Assembly: GCF_000003855.2 (NCBI RefSeq)
Contig: NW_003101672.1
Span: 1,754,134 to 1,818,133, forward strand
Source: Blastomyces gilchristii SLH14081
Lineage: Eukaryota; Ascomycota; Eurotiomycetes; Onygenales; Ajellomycetaceae
DNA: 64,000 bases
Direction of reading: 5' to 3'
In this document: in pieces, positions 24,263 through 34,990 of the stretch
Numbering within the stretch: position 1 is the stretch's first letter
Layout of the letters: each line of letters starts with the position of its first letter
Made by a program: the position numbers and the translations under genes
The notes under the pieces: generated by a model
What the model saw: the letters and a program-made list of their open reading frames with translations, nothing else
What the model was told of the DNA's origin: nothing
Database searches by the model: none

Positions 24263-26773
24263 TCCATTTATTTTTTGACATTTTGTAATATTATTATCGC
24301 TGACCAAGCATCAAACAGTATCTCCGCCTTGTTCCTAACTAATGACTAGCCATCGCGATTTTTCCGTATAATGTATGCATTCTTTATTCTACCTACCTTG
24401 CCCTAGTAGGTGTAGTATGTCGCTCTGGCGGCTTAAGCGAAAAAGGTCTCCGGGGCGTCAGCGTCAGAATTGCCCACAGAGTATAGACCTCCCTTGTCTT
24501 TCCTTTGAACTTCTAGCACTTCCAAAAACGCACCACCTTTTTTTTTCTTGGCGACATGATATGTGTCCGGAAGACGACTTTTCTCTGTTTTAAGCTACGG
24601 TAGAACCACACCTAAATGAAGTTATGTATGACTACTACTTACCTCCTCCAAGTTCACCTTGTTTTCACCGTCACGCCCGGCATGAACTCTACCATATGCT
24701 ATTATCAGGGAAACCATCCTGCTTTGATACGCTACACCGTGTCCTGGTGATCTGATCAACGTTGCACTCGCGCTCTATCCCTTTCTCATCCAAGCGTTCT
24801 TGTTGCATTTGATTGGCCATCTCAACTGCTACGCCATTATACCAACTTCAGTTCCCATCGCACACACTTCCACTCCTATCCCGCTCCTGTTGCCGTCCTC
24901 TCTCGATCCTACATGCATACTGATTATTCTCTTTCCTGCGTAACATACCCTGGGCCCTATGCACAGCCACCTTGCTTATGTTTTCGAAGCAGAAGCTTAA
25001 AATGGAACCTTTTTCCCCCCCTTCAAGAGAACAACCATTTAACCAACGATGCAGAACCGTACTAGGGTACTGCAGGGACATCTGGAAAGAGGATTAACAG
25101 AGGGGAGGTTATTTATTTTTAAATAACCTTTGCTTTTTCCTTCTTTACCTTCACCACTAGGATTGTCCTTAACGGAGCGTTGGCAGATCAAAAATTCAAA
25201 TCCTGAACCCATAGAAATATGGATTATGGGAAACGGGAGTTTACAGACACGGTCTCGGGCTTTTTCAGTTAGATTTGGTTTTTGTTTCTAGCTCCTGTTT
25301 TCTTTTTCCTTTTCTTTCCGTTTACTCTCTTCCGCTTCCCTACTCTATTCCATGTCTTTCGCGTTTCTTCCCCTTCCCTATCTCTTGGAATGTTTTATTT
25401 CCGTTCGTTTCTCTTCTTGGATTAACCCTGCTCATGTTCTGTGGGCCGGGGGTTGTTCTTGAGAGTGAGCTGTGATTGAATATGAAAGGAGAGGGGAAAT
25501 AACAAAGGGGCGGGGGCGTGGTTGGTTTGGGGATGAGAGGCGAGCTGGGGAGGAGATGGAAGGAGAGAAAGAAGAGGAGTGGGAATGAATCCATATTCGT
25601 CTTTCTCCAGATGAGGAGGTCTGAATCGTGTCCTCCAGGCCTCTTGATGTCTTGTTTTTAGCTCCGACATTTGTCAGTAGTACTACTAGGTCTTTTTTTA
25701 TTTTTACTAATTGATCGTATGTTTAACTGCCCCTGGTGTTAAGTTTTTCCGAGTGCACATAATGGGGAAATAGTTGATAGAAACATATCATTACCTCCTC
25801 GAACCATTGCGAAATCGGTGTTCCCACCATCCTGTTTAATGCTATCCATTAGTTTCTAGTCTACATTGTAGGGTTCTATAAACCAAGCATGACATCGAAG
25901 TTTTTGGATTAGGGATATCCCGTCACGAGGAATCAGCCTCAAGTGTCCGTACAATCGTCAATGGAACTATGTAATGTAGTTAGCTTCCAATCGATCGCAC
26001 CTGTAGTAGCTATCACTTTCTGAATATGACTATTTTATTTTATGTTATTTTTGTTGTTTCTAAAGAGTGAGTGTCACTCCCTGTATATGGGATCGCGACC
26101 AACAAGCCAAACAGCAAACAACATTAGCTGCGAACCCTCGACGCTGGCCCTGGCGCTGCCTTCATCAGATGTATGAATACCAGATACAAGCTGCGCAACA
26201 CAGTTGCAATATCCACTCATTCCATTTTTCAAGTAAACTAAACTCCAATCAGGCAAATAATGGTAGATGCACCGGGAGTTTCAATTTCTTCTGCTAATAA
26301 ATAGTATTTGAGGGTAAACAGGCGTGGGGAAGCATGGAATGAATGACCTTTCAGAGGAACAGAGCTAATAACCATGTTCTTCATTTCCGAAAAATTTTCT
26401 CTATCATCATGCTTCATACGTTTTTAGCTATCTAGTTAGATTATTCTTCCTATGTATTGTTAAAAGGAGAGAGGGGAGCTAGAAAATCAGCTTTCAATTA
26501 ACTTGCTATAGGGGGTAACCCAACACTAAAAATGATGCAGAAAATATCTCCCTAAGTTTCCTATCCCAACCCATCCCAAAAAAATAAATAATAAATAGAC
26601 AGATAGATAAATAAATAAAATAAAAATATATTAATAGGTTAGATAAAACTGAAAAGCGAACCAAAAACAGAGGGAATACAATTGAAAAATAAGAATACGC
26701 AGTAAACAGACAGCACGACCGAAAAGTAGCAACACGCCAAAAACTGGATGAACAACCAATCTAGAACTTGGAA
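24263..26773. other. Gene-free stretch after PRPP synthetase
   Basis: 2.5 kb of AT-rich and pyrimidine-rich sequence with only short open frames on both strands and no recognisable domain. An AAATA/GATA-rich patch lies at about 26579-26640. I see no gene, RNA or intact mobile element. Confidence 0.55.
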
Positions 26774-26935
26774 CTATCCCTTTCTATAGCAAGGATCACA
26801 CTTATTCTGGTGACAGAGTTTACACTGCCAGATTGCAAAAAAAGGACCGGACGTACAGTAGGAACAGTTCCAACTGAGGAGGCTCAGGTCACTCTGGATA
26901 ATCGCCCATTGATGGGGACAGGTCGAATTAGCCAT
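26774..26935 (-). CDS. Possible small cysteine-rich peptide
   Basis: A 53-residue open frame beginning at the ATG at 26935-26933; the same frame is open further upstream to 27025. It carries seven cysteines at positions 6, 24, 27, 38, 41, 46 and 49, as two CxxC pairs followed by a CxxC end (WNCSYC, WQCKLC, KCDPC), with His8 and His42 and aromatic residues beside the pairs. The spacing looks like a small zinc-binding fold and not chance, but I recognise no named family. It could also be the last exon of a longer gene extending towards 27460. No signal peptide is visible. Confidence is low because there is no second line of evidence. Confidence 0.3.
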   Translation of the reverse strand: MANSTCPHQWAIIQSDLSLLSWNCSYCTSGPFFAIWQCKLCHQNKCDPCYRKG

Positions 26936-27927
26936 GATGAGTATTATTACTTTGTGATTGTCGGCAGGATGACGGAATGCACGACCCGAGGAGTCGGTTG
27001 TATTAAAAAGCAGTTCTGCGTCCACTGGCCAATTGGGCTTCCGAGTCGCTCAACGAACCGAATCGTTCCTTTGAGTTTTGCTAGATTACCGGTGGTGCGG
27101 TTTTCGGGACCAGCTTCGGCGGTCCAATAGGCCAGACTAGCCTTAGTTCGGTGGGTCGGCTTCAGGGCTCGGCACACGCTAACTCTTCAATCACCTCTGG
27201 GGATTTTCTCGCTGGGGACTTCGGGAGGAGCGCTGAAGGGGGATGGGATGGATGGTTGCTGTCAGTAGTGCAGTGCGCCACGAAACCCAAGGTTTAAGGT
27301 TGGTTGGGACTGACAAGGGGCGGGAGTTGGCAATGCGCAAGGGGAGCTTTTTTTCTTCGTTGAAGTTCTTGAAGGTGACCAGGCCTGTAAAGCGAAAGTA
27401 GGTAGTAAATGTTGTCGAAAGAGAGTCGATGATTTTTGATGGGATTTTTTTTTGGGCCAAGAACGATCGTTCGGGGTTATTTATAGTCGTGGCCAGAGAG
27501 ATTCACAATGCACTCTGGCTCGTGGCAGTTGAATTAGTCTTCGATTGAGAGCCGTGAATGTCAATTGCAGCGTAGATGGGAGAATGCGGTCGTTTCGGAG
27601 AGTATAGTAGTGTAGAATTATTATAGTGGAAGTGATATCAGTTGGTTGTACATGTACAAACGGCGACTGTTTTCGATCGCGTTTCCCGAAACCAAGGCGA
27701 TGGAACCTGCATGCAGACGCAGCAAAGGGATTCCTCTTTTCCCAGCAAGGGGTTCGAGCCGATGTCACCGGCCTCTGAGAAACGTTCTAGAAAAGGATAG
27801 GGAGGTCAACGATTGGTGAGGACAAGCGGCAGACCAAAACACAAGAAGGGATATCTATCTCTGGTGGTACACAGTAGAAATTGGTGCACAATCAACGAGT
27901 GCTCGGAAGGAGGCGGCGACAGAGTGA

Positions 27928-27928
<1 letters not shown>

Positions 27929-27962
<34 letters not shown>
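27929..27962. repeat. GACA tetranucleotide repeat
   Basis: About eight perfect copies of GACA in a row. It lies within an otherwise unassigned region and would encode a Cys/Leu/Ser/Val repeat on the minus strand, which argues against that strand being coding here. Confidence 0.9.
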
Positions 27963-30900
27963 GAGGAATATGAAAGGCGGAAAGAAAGGCGTCCGTAGAT
28001 AGATATAGCGTCTGCTCAATTTTTTTGGCAGCTTGCCCGGCGCATATAATTTCTGCCTTAATGGGACAAGAGCCTGGCAGCAGCGCCATCCATGGTTGAT
28101 CTCGCCCACAGGCTTTCTTAGCAGAATTGGCAGAGCCATCGGCCTCGGACGACGATGTCTGCAGCCCATGCCATGCCAAAAGCAAGAGCTCTAAAATAAT
28201 AGTCAGCAAAAAAACCATGTCTTTCTTCAGAGGGAGCTGGTTGCAAGCTCACAATCAATAGTCTCGTGTTTCGAGCTTGGAGGTCCTTAGTGTGTGCGCC
28301 GCGGATGGAGCCAGAGGGTTCCTGATACGACATTTTGACCAGTCGCCTACGCTTCCTTGTTTTGCTTAGATTAGCATTATTCCTCACGACTATCGCAAAC
28401 CGAGAGTCGCAGAATGAGAACCAGGGGGAAATGCCACAGTAGTCGCTTAGTGGTGGTTGCAATGGGAGGCAGAGGTTCGGAGAGCAGAAGACGAGATGGT
28501 GTTGAGAGCCGCCCATTTCTTCACATCGAGGTTGCCAATTCTCGCCGCGTTGAAACCGAGATACATACATAAGTGGGATTCCGATCAGGCGCGTTGCTGT
28601 CATCATGCAGATCTCATTCTAGTTCACTGTTTGCTTTTTCGAAGCTGCTCTTTGCTGCACCCAGTCCCCGACAGTCTGGCACGCATCGATGCTCACTGGG
28701 TGTTCTCCTCTACACGCGTCCTGGACATAATATGTCCACTACAAAACCCCTACCCGGTTTACCAATATATATAATATGCCTGATGGAGATAGGCCGCCGC
28801 TCGATTCTTGTATCATGCGGATACTCATCGGGGCTGCTCGGCTCTCAAGATCGACATAACAGAAAATTCCCAAGACGCATGCAACAGCTGAAAGGGGAAA
28901 TAATATATGTCACATAAAAGGGAGGCTTCTCCCCAAGCCAAACGAAGACACGCTTTGGAGGAGCTGGAAATCCTCAACCTCCCAAGCCTTCTCAACTCCG
29001 TTCCTAGACTCGTGCAGCTCTGGGCACGCCGCCACAGGACCTCTACAAGTCATTATCTATACCCAAGCACGGAGCGGAGCAGCCTATCAATAATCGATCA
29101 TGGCAACATCTGCCCCCGCTATCGCCGTGGTTTTTTGCAAAGGTCACCGCTACTTTTCTCATTGTTCTATTCTGAATCACAACAGAGTAAAGAGGAGTGA
29201 GGCAACTATGGACGTCGCCAACCATTTTCCAGATGCAGCATCATTCCTATGCCTGGCTAACTAGTCCCTAACCTGAGCAGGAACGATAATTGTGCTCCTG
29301 CCATATACATTTACATACATCAAAGCAGCGATATCTCCAGATTGTGCAGAGTTACAGGTACCCAGAGGCGATTTGGCTTCACTTGCCATTTTCGATCATG
29401 CTAAGGGTTCAAAATCGAAGTTGACCCTCATCGCAACGGGTCCACTACCTGCCAAGTCTTACGCTGGGCCTCTTAATGACGTCTGACTCGAAAAACACAG
29501 GCCTGACCACTAGGCCTCTAAGGAATGATGTTTTGAGATTATTTCACATAATTCGTAAATCCCTATTGGCAGCCTTGTCTCCTAGGAGGCCTATGCTCAT
29601 CCCGACATTGCTTATCACAGGATGCTTTACACAATCATGACTGATTGCCAAGTTCTGGCTTGCCGGCTGGTAGGGGGTAGTGTGTTCTGAAGTTGTGAAA
29701 AAAAGCTGGAAGGCAGATGACCATAATAAGGGTTTCCAATGCCGATATGAGTTTTGAGGCCTTAACAGCCGATAGCGGTAGTGCTCATAACTTGGAGACG
29801 AAATTCGAAAGCCTAAAACGGAAATCCGAATCCTTTACGTTCCGTTTCTTCATTGAACTACTACCGAGCCATCATAAGCCTGGAATATGGCCAAAACTGA
29901 TAGGTTCGAGCACTTCGGGAGCACCAACCGGATTGCGTCTTTTACCCTTTAAATTCCTTTCTCCTCATGCGCCGGTTGTGGCAGAGATAGAGCCAGGATG
30001 GTAGTTCCGCCGAATCAAATGAAACAAAGGGAATAAAAAAGAAAGCCTCCTTTACCGATTGGTCTGCCACCCACGAACACAAACGAGGGTTCAAGGATGA
30101 GCTCATGAGCTAGGCTGAACTTGGAATTTCGACATGGCCTGGGGCACTTCTTGCGCGGTTGGGACATGCCTACGATGGCCACGCGCCTGCGAGCAACCTC
30201 TGTCGATCCGGAAAGTACGAATTGGTTGGCCCTCATCGGGGCCCGTGCGGGTTGCACTCTCCGGCACTTCTGCCCTTCTCCAGTGGCGTGGGAAAAAAGA
30301 ACTTTCCTTTTCCCGCCACAGATCCAATCCACATCCAGAGAGATTGCCGTCAAATCTCCCCCGTCCTGCATCCATCCGCTTGCAAAGTATCCGGGCAGCC
30401 GCTGGATGGAACCAACCGGTTTATGATATCTACTTAACGGAAGCCTGTTCTCCACTCTAGGAAGCCTGATGTGCACTTCAAGTTGTGGCCGGAATTGTTT
30501 TGGAAATGCATGCTTTTAATTGTCGTACGATGCAGGGTTCCCCATCTTGACGCCCACCCGCATCCGAACATCGTTTTAAACCCAGTCTTGTTGGCGGGCC
30601 GGGTTTCATATTCGCCTTGTTTTTCTGGATAGCATCTATGCGGACCGCCTCAATTTATTAGGTTGCCGAAGAGGAATGTTTATTGCTACTACATATGTAT
30701 CACCCACAACTCATGAATAGCTTACCCACTTCTTGCTTGTTGTTATTTCTTCCCCTTTTAATGTCTTTCCCCTTTCAGTTAGTTGCAGGGACATGGTGCA
30801 AATTCAATTCGTGGCGAACAACACCCATTTTTTGTCCGTCTTTTCAATTGATACCTCCTGGTTGAAATGATGTCACATACAGACTAATGATGCAGCAACT

Positions 30901-31885
30901 ACAAAACTAATTATTGATATATGTTATTGCCTATTGACAATGTCTAGATAAGCTTGCCGGAAAGGGGTGGCCATGAGAGGGGTGTCCAAATGCGCCCAGT
31001 CACAAAGCAGTTAAGATGGGCTGGAATAAGATTCAGCATGTTGCTTCTTTGCTTCTCATAACACGTCATAATGATGGGTGGTTAGCTGAGCTATTATCAT
31101 TGAAGAATTGACGCTGCAGCACATGATAGAGTTGTGATTTCCAACGAATAATCGGAGGGGTTGAGCTAATCTTGATACAATTCCCAACGAAAGGCTCATT
31201 GATATGGAGTTTTCTTGCTTTTTGATCCTTCCTTCTTGACCATTTCAGCTACTCTTGTGGCTGGGTTCATATATTTTGACCAAGAATGGAAAGGAACATT
31301 TTCAATGGGACGTTGGGAAGGTTGCCTTTCTTGAGTTCCTAAAGATAAGAAGGTCAGTCTGACATGAACTTTACTATTTTGAGAGAGAGGCAGAACATTC
31401 TAATCTGTGATGCTAGGAGAATCATGAAACCTTGACAACCGCACAGCCATCATGGAACAGAAGTGGTGGGCTTTAAATCCTATGCAGCCGAAGGGGAACC
31501 AACTGCCTTGTTGAAGATGCGCCCGTGCATCAAAGACTAGATGCAAATTTGTACCACACGCTCTTCTCTGTAGTCCTCCACTGACTATATACATGCTATG
31601 GACAGGAGTTCCAATGAAATAGTAACAGTCCGAAAGTAGTTCGAGATGAAAGTTCAAAGGGGCTCTATTCGATTCCACATTCAAACAATCTGGGGTTGGG
31701 TAATGCACATTGTGGGGAGTAAGGGTAGATAAATTTCTCCCGACCCCGCTTCTATTTTATGGTCTATGCAGTCCCCCGTTTGAGTTTCCTTCAGAGAGTT
31801 CAATTGTTGTCACATTTCACTGATAGCTCTCTCCCCACATCTATCAGCCAGGGGCGCCCCGGAGGGGAAGGGGGTGGAGGAGGGA

Positions 31886-31892
31886 TATAAAA
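31886..31892 (+). promoter_or_regulatory. TATA box of the small secreted-peptide candidate
   Basis: TATAAAA 68 bases upstream of the ATG at 31960, directly after a purine-rich tract. Spacing suits a short leader. Function is inferred from position only. Confidence 0.4.
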
Positions 31893-31959
31893 TTCCAATA
31901 TCACACTGCACACAAAAGCAAGAGTCTTCTCTCGCAGAATGAAAAGCAGAAACGAAAAT

Positions 31960-32158
31960 ATGAAGGTCTTGACGCTTTCAGCTGTCCTTGCCCTTGCGGC
32001 CCTTGGGTTCTCCGCTCCGAGGAATCTACCGAACACAGCAAGGTACGTAAACACCTCTTAAAACAAACAGATGCGGTGGTCCAAGGCAACTAAGATTTGC
32101 GAGTGACCATGTTCCCCTAAGCGTACCTAAGATTATCACTTTGCTCTACCCCTGCTAG
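31960..32158 (+). CDS. Possible small secreted peptide
   Basis: Exon 1 (31960-32042) encodes MKVLTLSAVLALAALGFSA then PRNLPNTA, a textbook signal peptide: Lys2, a Leu/Ala hydrophobic core and a small-residue cleavage site. It ends at a good donor (AG then GTACGT). Exon 2 is placed at 32095-32158 after the CTAAG acceptor, giving 48 residues with one cysteine. Two other acceptors (CAAG, ACAG) enter the same frame, so the mature peptide could be a few residues longer, and further downstream splicing cannot be excluded. An in-frame ATG seven codons upstream would spoil the signal peptide, so the second ATG is chosen. A TATA box lies 68 bases upstream. No family recognised. Confidence 0.35.
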
Positions 32159-34990
32159 TAGACTACAGCAAAGACACCGGAAGAGGCTGACGCTATTAAT
32201 TAGCACAACACAGGGTATATCAAGTAAAGCTTGAACTGATACAGACCGTGAAATCTTCGGTCAATCTAACCGTCTCGATGTTGTCCGTCGGAAGGAGAGC
32301 CTGCTGCTTTGGCTTCCTTAGACAATCAGGAGTTCCGTCAGTGGTCTTGATACACCCGCCACATGCAGAAACACGAACAGTCATGTTTATCCAATGATGG
32401 TTGAGGCATTGGATCAGTATGGTTGAGCGGAACAAGGGTTCTATGAGTTGCGGCTGGAAATGCGGACCTAATATGACTAGGAAAATAGGAGAACTTGGGG
32501 TCGAAAACTAATCGTCTGGAGACACCATCTCAGCAGAGAGTGTGTATTATTTTATATTCACGCTACCCCCCTACCACCGACAAGAGAATATCTCCTACCT
32601 AGGCGGGCAATGCTTGAATCCTTGCACAGAGGTTACCTTCTGACAAGTCCAAGTCTTAAAGGCCCAGGTGGTGTAGATGAACAAGTTGGACCTCATTAGG
32701 CTAGGAGTATCAGACATAACTGACTGTGTTAAGTCACGGCCGGAGCTCAACGCTTTGTTGCTCTACTTGTCTAGCCCTCCCGGTAAACAGATCAGAGAAT
32801 TTTCAAAACGGATGGGAATTGCTTCAGCCCTCTAATGTTCGCCTGCAGATTACAGCGGACACGGCAGGTTTGTCCGGCATGTGTTAAGCCATGATTGCAT
32901 GGGACCAGAGGCGACAGCGCCTCTATCATGGTTGGCGGGACCCTTATGTTCTCTCATGCTGGTGTCTGCAATTTGGTCTTCAGCTCCAATACTCCCTTAT
33001 CTGGAGGTTATCAGTGCAATCTGCTACATCCCTAACGCCTTGTCCATATAGCTTAAAAAGCTCCCTCACCTTGAAAGTCTCCAACAGTCACTTTTTTGAA
33101 AGGGACCCTTTTCAGCTAGAAGGTTTCCTTCCGGCGTTGAGTTGAGTGAGCTATCCAGAAAGCCCATCGAAGGTGGCCGAGAGATACATATACGCACATG
33201 GATCGTCACAAATTGGCGATATCGATCGATCTTGTACTACTCTGGTGTAAAATCCGTGAACCCTCAATATTTTCTCCGGGCAAGCCCAGAGTGAGTTCTA
33301 GTCATTCGTGACTCTGCTATATGTTGAGGGTTGTTCCCACCTCCGCATCATGGTGGCCCCCCATATCTCAGTCACACCTGTGTTTGTCTGGTGCAGGGCA
33401 TCTTAGGATGGGCAGCCCAGTCTTATTGCTGCGTGCTGCCTGGCTGGTGTTTGTGTTTTTATTTGCGGGCGGCTCCCACAACTCGTCAATGAAAAGGAGG
33501 GTAGGAGAAAGTGTCAGAAGCTGAATGGCTCGCGCCACTTCCCTTTCTCTCTCGCCCGAACCCCGTATGGTATGTGCTGAGCCTTGGTCACATAAATAAT
33601 ACTCTCTCTCTCTAAGGAATATCTCTTCCCTAGACAAAATCTCCTTTCTAGAGAATGGTTTCTCTCTAGAGAGCTTGGTAAAAGAAGGCTAGCTAACGTC
33701 TTTAAAACAACTGATTAGAGTTGAAACCTTTGTTCAAATCTATACAGCCATTAGAAATCCGCTCAATATAAGAAGAGGTTTATATATCGTATGTTCAAAA
33801 GCATGATGTTAGCGTTCATAGCTAGGAATTAACTAATAATTAACATCGCTATCCTACTTACGAGCATCCAACCATGCAAACCCGATAATACGACCAGATT
33901 ATTTCCTCCAAGATATCCTGAATACTCTTTTTAAGAGAGAGAGATATATATATATATATATATGGGTAAAGTTACCGAACTGTGGCTGCAATTTTATGGA
34001 CCACTTTAGTTTCAAAATATCATTGCAAAGGAAACTTGCTTTCAATTGCAGGTCCATGTACATGTACTTGTATGTACTATGGAAGTACGAACAGTTGTAT
34101 CAGCTAGCAGCAGTAGTTACGTTCTATGTATAGAACAGCTACGCTACAGGATCTTGGGTTGGTGCTTATTGGGAGGCGCATAACTTCTCCTTGTCTGGCT
34201 TAGGGCTTCAATTGTGCTGGGAAGAATTATCAGCTTGCCATCTTTCCACGCTACATCTACTCCGCGTACCGGGATTCAAAAGAGAAAAGAAGCTTAAAAA
34301 ACCCTAAAGTCCTGAAATCCCTACACAATATTTTTTCTTGACCTTGTTTCATGGGACAACAATGGGGAGCAGAGCTAGTGATGGTAGGATCTTGTATCCC
34401 AACTCCTCTGAATAAGTAGCATCGACTATCGCACTACGCTAGCTGCTGGCGGATCTATATACAGTAACTACTCCGTACTCCGCAAGTTACTTAGTCGAAC
34501 AAGTCTGTCTCCAATAATAATATACAGAGTACGGAGTACACTCCCCCGAGCGAGAGACCAAAAATTGGCCCGAGCTGAGCGAGCTCAACCAACTCACTAG
34601 TTAACTGCTTAACGGTGACTGGCGCCCCTTGTCCCCTCCCATGCATGCCCGATTAATTGTTTCTGCACTATGCACTACGCTACGGACTAAGCGTAACTAC
34701 GTACTACTGTACGCAGTACATGTACATCCCCATGGCCCTAATTCAGTTACGGCCGGGAGAGTGCGACGCGAGTGAGTGAAGAAGTCCTTTCGGGGATTTA
34801 ATCTAGCTCATATAAAAAGCCAGACAACTCCAATCCCTGGGGATTTTTCGGGTTTTCTTCTCTCCTCGATTTCTCTCCTCGTCAAAAAGAGATCGGTTTA
34901 TCTAACTATCTATCTAACATCTACATTATCAAGGCGGTACTAAGACGAAGACCCGGCGTTTCGCCCACGCCCTTTCTCAAACCTCCAACC
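32159..34990. other. Gene-free stretch before the P450
   Basis: 2.8 kb without a recognisable gene. It has a CTCTCTAAGGAATATCTCT / CTAGAGA palindromic patch (about 33600-33680), a short AT repeat near 33946-33963, and several copies of the TACTCCGTA motif (about 34468-34540). The last 200 bases are the P450 promoter and leader. Confidence 0.55.
34811..34817 (+). promoter_or_regulatory. TATA box of the P450 gene
   Basis: TATAAAA 174 bases before the P450 ATG, followed by a pyrimidine-rich TCTCTCCTCG tract of the kind seen near fungal transcription starts. Confidence 0.45.

Larger units (their letters stand above)
26936..31959. other. Gene-poor stretch
   Basis: 5 kb with no conserved gene. 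It contains a GACA repeat (27929-27962), a weak spliced candidate at 28333-27855 (minus) discussed in findings, and a compact region (30015-30476) where several frames on both strands stay open without recognisable protein content. Base composition varies along it, but no inverted repeats, transposase or reverse-transcriptase motifs were recognised. Confidence 0.5.

Noticed and set aside
27740..27780. GGTTCGAGCC resembling a tRNA B box
   Set aside because: No matching A box, acceptor stem or anticodon arm could be folded around it.
30015..30476. Several overlapping open frames on both strands
   Set aside because: Simultaneous openness in many frames with no protein motif points to local base composition, not coding; left as unassigned.
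31400..31708. 102-codon minus-strand frame
   Set aside because: Complete ATG-to-stop frame but no domain, signal peptide, promoter element or supporting neighbour; length is within chance for this composition.
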